A stretch of 64,000 nucleotides of DNA from Mucilaginibacter achroorhodeus (GTDB taxonomy: Bacteria > Bacteroidota > Bacteroidia > Sphingobacteriales > Sphingobacteriaceae): contig NZ_VOEI01000005.1 of the NCBI RefSeq assembly GCF_007846095.1, positions 1 to 64,000 of the forward strand, in the 5' to 3' direction. A program made the position numbers and the translations under genes. The notes under the pieces were generated by a model. It was not told the origin of the DNA. It worked only from the letters and a program-made list of their open reading frames with translations, and did not search any database. This document shows positions 27,579 through 36,598 of this stretch, one piece after another (within the stretch, counting starts at the first letter, position 1; every line of letters starts with the position of its first letter).

Positions 27579-27739
27579 GGCAAGCCAAATGCCATGGAAG
27601 ATATTATTCTTATATGGAATACGTTTTTTGGGCCAAGGTGTAAATTACATCATTAACGCTAACAACGTTCAACCGTGCTGTTTAAAAATGTAGGCACTTT
27701 TAAGTTTTTTTTGAACGCTTAGAAGTATCTATCAACTAT

Positions 27740-28963
27740 TTAATGTGTAACAAAGCCCGTATCACTCGCTGTAACAGGCTTTTTGATATTCCGTTTACCG
27801 ATGAGCAATACGATGAATCCCATTCCTGATGCTGCCAGCATCAATAGCGCCATTGGTATCGCCGATTGCGCTTTGAACATACTTACGCCAATGGACACAA
27901 GCGAGCCTACACTCATTTGAAAAGCACCCATAAGTGCTGACGCTGAACCCGCATTTTTTTCAAACGGCGCCAAGGACAAGGCAGAGGTGTTCGGACTGAT
28001 TAGGCCTACACAGCAAAGCACGATAAATATCATGAAGATAGTGCCTACCAACCCCAACCAACCCTGGCTGGCAGCCAATACAAATAAAGCAGATGCACTT
28101 ACCATAATGATCAATGCTACCTGTACCACCTGCCTGCTATCATATCTTTTGATCAAGGCAGTATTTAACTGACTTGAGCCGATGAACCCTACAGATAGCA
28201 AGGCGAATATCCAACCGTAAACTTTACCGCTTACTTTAAATACATCCATAAACACCAGCGGCGAGGCCGATACATAAGCAAACAATCCTGAAAAGGCTAT
28301 ACCACCCGCAATGGCATACGTGTAAAACTGTGGCTCTTTTAGCACGGTTAAAAAGCCGTTGATGATGGGCTTAGGTTTAAGCGAGTAATTCGGATCGGGC
28401 TTGTAGCTCTCCGGTAGCAGAAAAATAACAGCCAGGGTAATGAGCAGGGATAAGACAGCCAGTATGAGGAAGATAATATGCCAGCTAAAACTGGTTGTAA
28501 TATACCCACCCACGGTTGGCGCTATCATGGGCGATGCGCCCAGGATAAGGATAAGCAGCGCAAATACTTTAGCGTTGTCTTTTACAGGAAACAGGTCGCG
28601 TACCATGGCTATGGAAGCCACGGTTGCCGCACAACTACCCAGCGCCTGGAAAAACCGGGTAACTATCAGCATCTCAATACTATCCGAGTAATAACATGCC
28701 AGCGATGCGATGATGTACAAAGCTAAGCCGAAGTACAACGGTTTTTTACGGCCATATTTATCCAGTAGTGGGCCGTATAACAATTGCCCTGCAGATATAC
28801 CGATGAAAAAACTGGAGAGCGATAGGGCTACCTTTTCAGTAGTGGTATTAAGCGATTTGGCAATGTCTGGGAAACCCGGCAGGTACATATCAATTGAGAA
28901 CGGGGCAAGCGCGGTAAGCGAACCCAAAACCATTACCGAGGTGAAATAACGTTTACTGGTCAT
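27740..28963 (-). CDS. Bcr/CflA-type multidrug efflux MFS transporter
   Basis: A 407-residue major facilitator with twelve predicted helices. The first segment (MVLGSLTALAPFSIDMYLPGFPDI) and the motif A loop (LYGPLLDKYGRKKPL) are typical of the Bcr/CflA DHA1 drug exporters; the motif C-like MAPTVGGYI segment also fits antiporters. It moves small toxic compounds out of the cytoplasm with protons. It is a lone gene with no adjacent regulator. Substrate is not predictable from sequence. Confidence 0.9.
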   Translation of the reverse strand: MTSKRYFTSVMVLGSLTALAPFSIDMYLPGFPDIAKSLNTTTEKVALSLSSFFIGISAGQLLYGPLLDKYGRKKPLYFGLALYIIASLACYYSDSIEMLIVTRFFQALGSCAATVASIAMVRDLFPVKDNAKVFALLILILGASPMIAPTVGGYITTSFSWHIIFLILAVLSLLITLAVIFLLPESYKPDPNYSLKPKPIINGFLTVLKEPQFYTYAIAGGIAFSGLFAYVSASPLVFMDVFKVSGKVYGWIFALLSVGFIGSSQLNTALIKRYDSRQVVQVALIIMVSASALFVLAASQGWLGLVGTIFMIFIVLCCVGLISPNTSALSLAPFEKNAGSASALMGAFQMSVGSLVSIGVSMFKAQSAIPMALLMLAASGMGFIVLLIGKRNIKKPVTASDTGFVTH

Positions 28964-29081
28964 ATATCAACGCAAAGGAAATCATTAATAGTTGCTTATG
29001 ATCTTCAAATTCAAAATTATACAATGAGGTGATTTTAATTTATTTCATACATTAGACAATCGCTGGCCCGCCCGCCTGCAA

Positions 29082-30416
29082 TTGGTAAACCACTCTTATA
29101 CGCCTATGCTGGTTATTTTAATTTGTATAATATTATTGATCTTATTGGTAAGCTGGGGAAAGGTAAATCCCTTTCTGGCCTTTTTGCTGGTATCTATTGC
29201 TGCCGGTTTAATGTTGGGTATCCCGGTAAATAAGATCACCACATCTATACAAAAGGGTATAGGCGATATCCTTGGCGGCCTGGTGATCATTATTTGCCTA
29301 GGCGCTATGCTGGGCAAACTGGTAGCTGCGAGTGGTGCCGCACAACAAATAGCAGGTGCGCTGGTGCGCTTGGTGGGCGAAAAATATATTCAATGGGCGC
29401 TGGTTGCAGCCGGTTTTATCATTGGCATTCCGCTGTTTTACGGGATAGGTTTTGTGCTGATGGTTCCGCTAATATTTTCTGTGGTGTATAAGTATAAACT
29501 GCCTGCAGTGTTTATCGGCCTTCCCATGATCGCGTCATTATCAGTAACGCACGGCTTTTTACCACCGCATCCGTCGCCATCGGCTTTGGTCGTTCTGTTC
29601 CATGCCAACATGGCTACCACTTTTATTTATGGGTTATCTATAGCAATACCTGCCATTATTTTAGCGGGGCCGGTGTTCGCGCGCTTCCTTAAGCGCATCC
29701 CGTCAGAACCATTGGCTACCTTTCGTGCCGAAGAACTGCCTGATGAAAAATTGCCCGGGACATTTATAAGCTTTTTCACCGCCTTACTGCCCGTAATTCT
29801 ACTAATGCTTACCGCATTTTTTCCTTACCTGGGCATCAAAAATGCAACCGCGCTAAAAGTAATGGCATTTGTTGGCGACCCATCAATTGTAATGCTGATA
29901 GCGCTTTTAGTTGCCACTTATACACTCGGCACGCGGCAGGGCATGAGCATGGCAACCATATCCATCCATTTTACGGATGCCGTTAAAGACATCGCATTGA
30001 TCTTATTGATCACAGCAGGCTCCGGTGCGTTTAAAGAAGTTTTGGTTGCCAGCGGGGTTGATAAAGAAATAGCAGGCAGCCTTCGCTCGTTTAATATGCC
30101 GCCGCTGGTACTGGGTTGGCTTATCGCAGCTATCATTCGTATCAGTTTAGGCTCAGCAACGGTAGCCGGTTTAACCGCGGCAGGCATTGTAAGCGGCCTG
30201 GTGGTATCAGAGCATGTAGACCCTAACCTGATGGTGCTCGCCATTGGTGCAGGCAGCCTGGCCTTTTCACATGTTAATGATTCCGGATTTTGGCTTTTTA
30301 AGGAATATTTTAACCTCAGCATGAAAGATACTTTTAAGTCATGGTCTATGATGGAAAGTCTGGTTTCTGTAATAGGGTTGGCCGGGGTATTAGTGATCAA
30401 CTTAGTTATCAAATAA
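29082..30416 (+). CDS. GntP family gluconate/hydroxyacid permease
   Basis: A 444-residue GntP-type H+ symporter with about twelve to fourteen hydrophobic helices; recognisable segments are VNPFLAFLLVSIAAGL near the start, GIPLFYGIGFVLMVPL and the ATVAGLTAAGIV region. These carriers import gluconate or related sugar acids. The start is TTG at 29082 or ATG at 29106; the shorter form loses only eight residues. The stop overlaps the following hydrolase start as TAATG, so the two are translationally coupled. No gluconate kinase is adjacent, so the substrate is unproven. Confidence 0.88.
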   Translation: MVNHSYTPMLVILICIILLILLVSWGKVNPFLAFLLVSIAAGLMLGIPVNKITTSIQKGIGDILGGLVIIICLGAMLGKLVAASGAAQQIAGALVRLVGEKYIQWALVAAGFIIGIPLFYGIGFVLMVPLIFSVVYKYKLPAVFIGLPMIASLSVTHGFLPPHPSPSALVVLFHANMATTFIYGLSIAIPAIILAGPVFARFLKRIPSEPLATFRAEELPDEKLPGTFISFFTALLPVILLMLTAFFPYLGIKNATALKVMAFVGDPSIVMLIALLVATYTLGTRQGMSMATISIHFTDAVKDIALILLITAGSGAFKEVLVASGVDKEIAGSLRSFNMPPLVLGWLIAAIIRISLGSATVAGLTAAGIVSGLVVSEHVDPNLMVLAIGAGSLAFSHVNDSGFWLFKEYFNLSMKDTFKSWSMMESLVSVIGLAGVLVINLVIK

Positions 30417-31216
30417 TGGTGTTAAAAAGATATTTAATATTAGTGATGCTATGTATCTGCGGCACACTAAAGGCCCAGACTGAAGAAGGTAGTTTATTTA
30501 ACTCCTTTGACGGAACCAAAATATATTACGAAGTAACAGGCAACGGTTACCCGGTTATATTGGTACATGGCTTTACCAATAACAGCCAAAGCTGGAAACA
30601 TGGCTGCCTTTATCCGGCCTTAATCAAGCAAGGATACAAAGTGATCATCCTCGACCAGCGAGGTAATGGCCGGTCTGATAAACCGCATACTGATGCTGCA
30701 TATGCCAAAGATGCCGAGGCTAAAGACATCATGGGGCTTGCATCGCTCCTAAAGTTGAAGCAATATTTTATTGTGGGCTATTCGCGTGGATCTATCATCA
30801 CATCGCGCGTGATGGTGCTTGATAAGCGCGTTAAAAAAGCAGTGATGGGCGGTATGGGCGCCGACTACACTAACCCAAACTGGCCAAGAAGGGTGCATGC
30901 TTACGAAGCGCTTGCAGGTGATACCACGCATCATGATGTGGATGAGATGATGGCCTGGATACACAAGAACAACTTTGATGATGAGTCGTTAAAACTACAG
31001 CAGAAACACCAGCCATCAACCAGCCCGGTCGAGTTGGCCCGCGTTAAAATACCTGTGCTATTGATAGATGGGACCGAGGACAAAACCAATGGTGACGTAC
31101 ATGAGTTGCAAAAACTGATCCCTGGTTCTGCCTATGCAGAAGTACCCGGTAACCATAATACTGCAGGTAATACTGAACAGTTTGCAGAATCTATTATCAG
31201 GTTTCTGAAGCAGTAA
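30416..31216 (+). CDS. Exported alpha/beta hydrolase
   Basis: A 266-residue alpha/beta hydrolase starting at the ATG at 30416, overlapping the GntP stop by one base. A signal peptide (MVLKRYLILVMLCICGTLKAQ) sends it to the periplasm. The oxyanion His-Gly appears in VILVHGFTNNS, the nucleophile in VGYSRGSII, the acid in LLIDGTEDK and the catalytic His in PGNHNTAGN. Coupling to a sugar-acid permease suggests it releases an acid that the permease imports, for example from an ester or lactone, but this is inference. A longer reading from 30341 is unlikely. Confidence 0.87.
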   Translation: MVLKRYLILVMLCICGTLKAQTEEGSLFNSFDGTKIYYEVTGNGYPVILVHGFTNNSQSWKHGCLYPALIKQGYKVIILDQRGNGRSDKPHTDAAYAKDAEAKDIMGLASLLKLKQYFIVGYSRGSIITSRVMVLDKRVKKAVMGGMGADYTNPNWPRRVHAYEALAGDTTHHDVDEMMAWIHKNNFDDESLKLQQKHQPSTSPVELARVKIPVLLIDGTEDKTNGDVHELQKLIPGSAYAEVPGNHNTAGNTEQFAESIIRFLKQ

Positions 31217-31277
31217 CAGTCAATTTTAGTATTGGCTTACAATTTGTAGGGCTTTTTGCGATACAAATTATTTAACT

Positions 31278-31586
31278 ATGAAAAGGATAACCATATTATG
31301 TTCAATGATGCTAGCATTTATGCTCAGTTTCAATTTAAATGCCGAAGCGCAAATTAGTAAACAAGGTAAAGGTGCCATTATTGGCGGTGCTGGTGGTGCC
31401 GTTGCAGGTGCACTTATAGGTAAAAGCGTTGGTGGTGCCGTTATTGGTGGTGCCATTGGTGCAGGTGGCGGTTACATTATTGGTAACGAAGCCCGTAAAC
31501 GCGAAGAAAAACGCAGGCGTGCTGCTTACCTTGAGCGCCGCCGTGCATGGAAAAGAGCTCACCCGGGTAAAGCATACCCATATTAA
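31278..31586 (+). CDS. Glycine-zipper protein, secreted or envelope associated
   Basis: A 102-residue protein with a signal peptide ending near NAEAQ. The middle (about 32-68) is a glycine-zipper block, with GGAGGAVAGALIGKSVGG and GAIGAGGGYIIG, which should insert into or lie on a membrane. The C-terminus is a very basic helix (KREEKRRRAAYLERRRAWKR). Glycine-zipper proteins of this size are common envelope or stress proteins. A strong terminator follows at 31608. Function otherwise unknown. Confidence 0.85.
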   Translation: MKRITILCSMMLAFMLSFNLNAEAQISKQGKGAIIGGAGGAVAGALIGKSVGGAVIGGAIGAGGGYIIGNEARKREEKRRRAAYLERRRAWKRAHPGKAYPY

Positions 31587-31607
31587 TAGAACTACATTAG
31601 ATAACGA

Positions 31608-31637
31608 AACCCTTTGCATTAGCAAAGGGTTTTTTTT
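31608..31637 (+). terminator. Terminator of the glycine-zipper gene
   Basis: AACCCTTTGC at 31608-31617 pairs with GCAAAGGGTT at 31622-31631 around a 4-nt loop, then TTTTTT. Confidence 0.9.
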
Positions 31638-31751
31638 GTGCCTGTAACTATTGATTATCAGTAGTTTTTATAGTTATTACCGCTAAAAGTCACCTTTATG
31701 TTACCGCAGCGTAATTGTTTGGTGTGCAACATTTATATATTTAATATTAAG

Positions 31752-31759
31752 TATATTTG
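31752..31759 (+). promoter_or_regulatory. -7 promoter box of the receiver gene
   Basis: TATATTTG is a perfect TAnnTTTG match 113 nt before the ATG at 31873, implying a 5' leader of about 100 nt. Confidence 0.5.
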
Positions 31760-31872
31760 CAAAGCGTCATTTTAGCCGTTACCTCATATAATTTAAACAG
31801 TTTTTCAGCGTTTTTAGAGGCGTGTAAATACTTAAATACCTAAGAAAAACAGAATTGATTAAAACCCCTATA

Positions 31873-32235
31873 ATGGTAAAGCGTATTTTAGTATTAGACG
31901 ATAACCAGGACATCCTCGAGGTGGTGCATGAAACCCTTACATACGAAAACTTTGAGGTAAAAAGTATTACCCGTGGTATTGATGTAATGCCCCTTGTTGA
32001 AGAATTTAATCCCGACCTGGTTATTCTGGATTACCGTGTGGCAGGAGCCAATGGCGGTGAGATCTGTCAGGCCATCAAAGCACACCCTAAATTTGGTGAT
32101 GTGCCCGTTATTATTTTCTCAGCTTATGTAAACCACTCGGCAGACCTGTTTGCCTATGGTTGTGATGCTATCATCAACAAACCGTTTGACCTTACAGAAC
32201 TGGTTGAAAAAGTAAACGGCCTGATAAAAAATTAA
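31873..32235 (+). CDS. Stand-alone response regulator receiver
   Basis: A 120-residue single-domain CheY-like receiver. Acidic pocket D9/D10 (LVLDDNQD), phosphorylation site D53 (LVILDYRV), conserved Thr/Ser in IIFSAY and Lys in INKPFD are all present. I use the ATG at 31873 (MVKRILVLDD); a TTG 18 nt earlier is possible. No output domain follows, so it probably works in phosphorelay with a kinase elsewhere. It is closed by a terminator shared with convergent ilvE. Confidence 0.93.
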   Translation: MVKRILVLDDNQDILEVVHETLTYENFEVKSITRGIDVMPLVEEFNPDLVILDYRVAGANGGEICQAIKAHPKFGDVPVIIFSAYVNHSADLFAYGCDAIINKPFDLTELVEKVNGLIKN

Positions 32236-32252
32236 GTACAAATCCCTTAAAG

Positions 32253-32286
32253 AAAAAGCCCCGTATCATTTGATATGGGGCTTTTT
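32253..32286. terminator. Bidirectional terminator between receiver and ilvE
   Basis: AAAAAGCCCCGTATCA at 32253-32268 pairs with TGATATGGGGCTTTTT at 32271-32286 (one G-T wobble). A- and T-rich flanks on each side suit termination in both directions. Confidence 0.9.
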
Positions 32287-32335
32287 GCTTTTAGTTTATC
32301 CACTACGTTTTCCGCAATGACGTTCGGTTCGTGTT

Positions 32336-33403
32336 TTACACAATATAATTCCAACCGTGTGTATCCTCGCCACGGCCGTATTTGATGGCATCCATGGTTT
32401 TAAATATTTTGTTAGAGAACTCGCGTGAGGCAGGGTCGCTAAGGAAGTATTCTTCGCCATCTACCACAAATGAAGCAACGGGAGCAATGGTAGCAGCAGT
32501 GCCGGCGCCAAAGGCATCAGTAAGTTTACCGTTTTTAGCACCTTCTGCCAGTTCAGCAACTGATAATTTACGTTCTTCAACGTCAATACCCCAATCTTTA
32601 GCCAAAGCTATAACCGTATCGCGGGTTACACCGTCAAGAATGGTGTCTTTAGCCTCAGCAGTTACCAGTTTGCCATCAAGAAGAAACATGGCGTTTGCAG
32701 CCCCCATTTCTTCAACATATTTATGCTCTTTGGCGTCCGTCCATATCAGTTGGTCAAAACCTTCTTCGGCAGCTTTGCGGCCCGGAAGCATTGATGCAGC
32801 GTAATTACCGGCCGCTTTTGCATAACCCATACCACCTTCGGCAGCGCGGGTATAATGTGTTTCAATTTTAACACGAAGCGGTTTTGAAAAGTACGGGCCA
32901 ACTGGGCCAACCAGCACAACGTATTTGTAAGTTGCCGATGGTGTTACACCTAAATACGGATCGGTAGCGAACATGAACGGACGAATGTACATGGCATGGT
33001 TCTCTTTAGCCGGGATCCACTCACGGTCAAGATCAACCAATGCGGCAATGCTTTGTACAAAAACATCCTCAGGTATTGTTGGCATACAAAGGCGCTCTGC
33101 AGATTTGTTGAAACGAATAGCATTTTTATCCGGGCGGAAGATAGATACGGTACCATCTTCGTGCTTATAAGCCTTTATACCTTCAAAAAATGCCTGGCCA
33201 TAATGCAAAGCAGAAATAGCCGGACTCATAGCAATAGGGCCGTATGGAACGATCTCAAAATTTTTCCATTCGCCGTCGGCGTAATCAGCCACCAGCATAT
33301 GGTCAGAGAATACTTTACCAAACGGCAGGTTGTCAAAATCGGTCTCCGCTAAGCGCGAATGAGCGGTTTTTGTTATTTTGATATCCAGTGTATCAGTGGT
33401 CAT
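32336..33403 (-). CDS. ilvE: Branched-chain amino acid aminotransferase
   Basis: A 355-residue PLP fold-type IV transaminase, the eukaryote-like long BCAT form, that makes and breaks Val, Leu and Ile. The Schiff-base Lys is K196 in GGMGYAKAAGNYAAS, and the EEMGAANAMF block and the TRDTVI phosphate loop are in place. Start region (HYGQAFFEGIKAYK) is standard. It converges with the receiver gene across a terminator. kynA lies 158 bp upstream on the same strand; a link between branched-chain and tryptophan metabolism is only positional. Confidence 0.96.
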   Translation of the reverse strand: MTTDTLDIKITKTAHSRLAETDFDNLPFGKVFSDHMLVADYADGEWKNFEIVPYGPIAMSPAISALHYGQAFFEGIKAYKHEDGTVSIFRPDKNAIRFNKSAERLCMPTIPEDVFVQSIAALVDLDREWIPAKENHAMYIRPFMFATDPYLGVTPSATYKYVVLVGPVGPYFSKPLRVKIETHYTRAAEGGMGYAKAAGNYAASMLPGRKAAEEGFDQLIWTDAKEHKYVEEMGAANAMFLLDGKLVTAEAKDTILDGVTRDTVIALAKDWGIDVEERKLSVAELAEGAKNGKLTDAFGAGTAATIAPVASFVVDGEEYFLSDPASREFSNKIFKTMDAIKYGRGEDTHGWNYIV

Positions 33404-33561
33404 GGCAGTAAATTTTAACAGAAAATGCCAAGATAGGGATTTTAAAATTAAACATTGGGAAAGCGGCTACCATGAAATTATTGGCATCAATTTAACTTAC
33501 ACCGGAATGACTAATAGAAAATCAATCTTGCCAACTGCGAAATCAAGACTGCAAACTAACT

Positions 33562-34515
33562 TTATAGCTCGCTCACCACTTTATCAACCCATCCTTTACC
33601 CCATTCGGTTATTTCCTGTTCGCTCCATAATGATGGATAAAAAATGCGCTTCTGGAAACGCGGCGGCAGGTATTTTTGCCAGTTGGTGCCGCCTGTGGCC
33701 TTAATTTCTTCGGGCTCGCGGTGCAGGTAGCGCACGGCAGATTTGTAATGACTTAGCGGCCAGTTCACGTTTACATTGATATCCAGCTGGCGTAATTGTT
33801 CCTCAAGGGCCTTGGTGTTTTCGCCTTTAGCTTGCATTTGGCGGAGAAGGCTATTGAAGTTAGTATTACGTACTGATTTGCCTAATTGGATAAATGTTTT
33901 GGCGTATTTCTTCTCGAATTGGTTTAGCGTGAGTGTTTTCTTACCTGTAGATAGTTCGGTAGCGCCGTATTTCCAGTAGATCTGCTCAAATTGCTCTTCT
34001 ACGGACGCGTTACTCAACTCATCGTGATGATGCGGTGCCACAAGGTTTATAAAATCAGTAGCATGAATTTCGATCATTCGGTACTGCCCGCTCTGGAAAC
34101 CGCTGGCAGGCAGCAACGACATCCTGAACTGCAGGAATTGCACTTTCTCCATGCCATCCACCATGATCTCGAAGGAATTGGTAAGCGCTTCAAAATAGCG
34201 GTTAATGCGTTTTACGCGGGCGGTGAAGAAATCAATGGTAAGGTTTTCCGCTTCGGCGATTTGCTTGCACTCATGTAACGAGAGCTTAAAATACAGCTCC
34301 GTTATCTGGTGGTACATAATGAATATCTCCTCATCCGGGAACTGCGTTTTAGGACTTTGCAGGCTCAGCAACGTATCCAGGTGAATGTAATCCCAATACG
34401 TTAAAAAATCAGCATGCAGCAGGCCATCGAGGTAGGAGGTCATGTCCTGGCCCATGGCATCATATTTTTCCTGCAGCAGGTTTAACCTTTTTTCAATTTC
34501 GGGCGAGATACTCAT
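33562..34515 (-). CDS. kynA: Tryptophan 2,3-dioxygenase family protein
   Basis: The 317-residue product opens the tryptophan indole ring to N-formylkynurenine using haem. Family signatures are LTYWDYIHLDTLLSLQ, the distal His in MYHQITELYFKL and LPASGFQSGQYRMIE. I set the start at the ATG at 34515 (MSISPEIEKRL). A longer frame exists, but a perfect TATCTTTG box at 34521-34528 lies between the two starts, 5 nt from this ATG. No other kynurenine-pathway gene is in view. The haem proximal His could not be pinned with certainty. Confidence 0.92.
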   Translation of the reverse strand: MSISPEIEKRLNLLQEKYDAMGQDMTSYLDGLLHADFLTYWDYIHLDTLLSLQSPKTQFPDEEIFIMYHQITELYFKLSLHECKQIAEAENLTIDFFTARVKRINRYFEALTNSFEIMVDGMEKVQFLQFRMSLLPASGFQSGQYRMIEIHATDFINLVAPHHHDELSNASVEEQFEQIYWKYGATELSTGKKTLTLNQFEKKYAKTFIQLGKSVRNTNFNSLLRQMQAKGENTKALEEQLRQLDINVNVNWPLSHYKSAVRYLHREPEEIKATGGTNWQKYLPPRFQKRIFYPSLWSEQEITEWGKGWVDKVVSEL

Positions 34516-34520
34516 GTGTG

Positions 34521-34528
34521 CAAAGATA
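34521..34528 (-). promoter_or_regulatory. -7 promoter box of kynA
   Basis: TATCTTTG on the minus strand ends 5 nt before the kynA ATG, indicating a leaderless or nearly leaderless transcript. Confidence 0.65.
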
Positions 34529-34534
34529 GGACTT

Positions 34535-34625
34535 AAGTCAAAACTCAAAATTCAAAAGTAAAAAGGCTTCAAAGTCAATCATTAATATTTTTTGGTTTTG
34601 ACATTTGAATTTTTACTTTTGACTT
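34535..34625. repeat. 30-bp imperfect inverted repeat
   Basis: The 30-nt arms 34535-34564 and 34596-34625 match as inverted copies at 26 of 30 positions (AAGTCAAAA/TTTTGACTT ends). It lies in the divergent gap between kynA and the ClC gene and resembles the small AT-rich repeat at 3528-3580. Confidence 0.65.
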
Positions 34626-34719
34626 ATTCACAAAAGGCAATGGTGTTCTGCCTATTTGAACCGCTGCAAAGCTGATGACGCCTACTCAAATGGATTTTTT
34701 ATTTATTTGCTTGTAGGCT

Positions 34720-36036
34720 ATGTTCAAAAATATCATCTCAAAACAGTTAAATCTTTTAAGTTACCTGGTACGGTGGACGCTGATCAGTATCCCTTTGGCT
34801 GTTGCCGTTGGCAGCGCCGTGGCGTTTTTTCTGTGGCTGCTTAGCTGGGCCACGCATTTCAGGTTTGGGCACAGCTGGTTGCTTTACCTTTTGCCGTTAG
34901 CAGCTATAGCCATCCATCTTCTCTATAAATGGTATGGCAAAAGTGCTGAGCGTGGGAATAACCTCATTATCGACGAGATACACCAGCCGGGAGCAGGCGT
35001 GCCCAAACGTATGGCGCCGCTCATTTTGATCACTACAGTCATTACGCATTTATTCGGCGGCTCCGCGGGTCGCGAGGGTACGGCTGTTCAAATAGGTGGC
35101 AGCCTGGCCAATTTATTCGGCTCCTGGTTTAAGGTCAGCGAGGCTGATAAAAAGCTGGTATTGACAGCAGGTGTTGCAGCCGGGTTTGGAGCCGTTTTTG
35201 GTACGCCGCTTACGGGCACCATCTTCGCGCTGGAGGTTATTGCCATTGGCCGGATCCAATATAATGCACTGCTGCCATGCCTGATAGCGGCCCTTGTCGG
35301 TGATGTTACCGTATCTGCCTGGGGTGTGCATCATACGCAATACCATATTGATGTAGTAAACGCAGGCAGTGATCTCTACGGTAAGCATTTACCCTTAAGT
35401 TTCATGTTGCTGGGAAAGGTTATTTTATCTTCTGCCATGTTTGGCCTGGTGTCAATGGCGTTTGCAAAAGGTGTGCATCTGGTTAAGAATACAGCCCTTA
35501 AATTAGTGAAGATCAACTGGCTTATTCCGGCTTTGGGCGGCGTAATTATCATTGCCTTAACCTTTGCGTTGGGCAAGCCGGATTATCTTGGTCTGGGTGT
35601 CGAGGCTGAATATCCCGGCGCGGTTACCATTGTTTCTGCATTTAAACATGGCGGAGCAGATGCATTGAGCTGGCTATGGAAACTTATTTACACATCCATA
35701 ACCCTTGGCACAGGTTTTAAAGGGGGAGAGGTTACACCCTTGTTTTATATTGGTGCTACATTAGGTAATACACTTGCCGATATATTGAACGCACCGGTAA
35801 GCCTTTTTGCAGCCCTTGGCTTTATTGCAGTTTTTGCGGGCGCTACCAATACGCCGCTGGCATGCACGCTGATGGGGATAGAGCTATTTGGAGGGGAGTA
35901 TGCCATTTTTTTTGCGGTGTCCTGCTTTACGGCCTATTTCTTCAGCGGCGAGCAAGGTATTTACTCCGCGCAACGAAACGAGAGTTCAAAGTTAGGCGGC
36001 TATAGAAACAGGTTGTTTTCCAAATACAAATTTTAG
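34720..36036 (+). CDS. ClC-type chloride channel/transporter
   Basis: A 438-residue ClC family membrane protein. The selectivity-filter regions are recognisable: GAGVP at 91-95 (usually GSGIP), GREGTAVQ with the gating glutamate E119 (usually GREGP), and the GGEVTPLFYIGA segment (usually GxFxP). No CBS domains follow, as in many bacterial ClC proteins. The deviations from the canonical filter make anion preference uncertain. The start ATG at 34720 yields a plausible cytoplasmic N-terminus before the first helix. It lies 66 bp before the UspA gene. Confidence 0.9.
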   Translation: MFKNIISKQLNLLSYLVRWTLISIPLAVAVGSAVAFFLWLLSWATHFRFGHSWLLYLLPLAAIAIHLLYKWYGKSAERGNNLIIDEIHQPGAGVPKRMAPLILITTVITHLFGGSAGREGTAVQIGGSLANLFGSWFKVSEADKKLVLTAGVAAGFGAVFGTPLTGTIFALEVIAIGRIQYNALLPCLIAALVGDVTVSAWGVHHTQYHIDVVNAGSDLYGKHLPLSFMLLGKVILSSAMFGLVSMAFAKGVHLVKNTALKLVKINWLIPALGGVIIIALTFALGKPDYLGLGVEAEYPGAVTIVSAFKHGGADALSWLWKLIYTSITLGTGFKGGEVTPLFYIGATLGNTLADILNAPVSLFAALGFIAVFAGATNTPLACTLMGIELFGGEYAIFFAVSCFTAYFFSGEQGIYSAQRNESSKLGGYRNRLFSKYKF

Positions 36037-36102
36037 TGCTGCATCAGCCAAACATATTTACTTCTAATTGCTTTTAGAGTTAATTCTTAATCTCTGAAAA
36101 AC

Positions 36103-36582
36103 ATGAAGATCAGCCGTATTTTGATCGGTATAGATGACAGCAAATATGCTGAGTACGCAACCAGCTATGGCTTTGATTTAGCTAAAAATTTTAACGCTCA
36201 CGTTGGGCTGGTGCATATTGTAGAACCTGCTATTAGTCCGGATACCGGCAGCGGTGCCGATAACCTGATGGGTATGCCATTGCCTACGGCAGATTACAAT
36301 GATGCTACGGTTATGGAGATACAGCGCGAACATGCTGATAACATCATCCACCAAACCATAGCAAAATATGGTAAAGGAGTAGAGATAACCCATTTTAACG
36401 AATTCGGCTCAACTGCTGACGGGATCCTCAATTGCAGCGAAGAGTTTAAGGCCGACCTGATCGTGATAGGTACGCACAGCCGTTCGGGTATCGACAGGCT
36501 GTTGATGGGCAGTGTAGCCGAAACGGTTATCCGTAACGCAAAGGTACCTGTATTGGTAGTGCCATTAGGGGAGAAGGATTAG
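36103..36582 (+). CDS. Universal stress protein, UspA family
   Basis: A 159-residue single Usp domain. It starts ISRILIGIDDSKYAEYA and ends with the ATP-binding signature GTHSRSGIDRLLMGSVAE and VPVLVVPL. The G-x2-G-x9-G-S/T pattern suggests it binds ATP. Such proteins are cytosolic stress-linked regulators. It may be cotranscribed with the upstream ClC channel. The long repeat region downstream separates it from convergent serB-like. Confidence 0.92.
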   Translation: MKISRILIGIDDSKYAEYATSYGFDLAKNFNAHVGLVHIVEPAISPDTGSGADNLMGMPLPTADYNDATVMEIQREHADNIIHQTIAKYGKGVEITHFNEFGSTADGILNCSEEFKADLIVIGTHSRSGIDRLLMGSVAETVIRNAKVPVLVVPLGEKD

Positions 36583-36598
36583 CTTACTTTGAACGCTA

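Noticed and set aside
31335-31625. Minus-strand frame across the glycine-zipper gene
   Set aside because: The Thr/Asn-rich translation is a mirror of the Gly/Ala-rich gene, a typical shadow.
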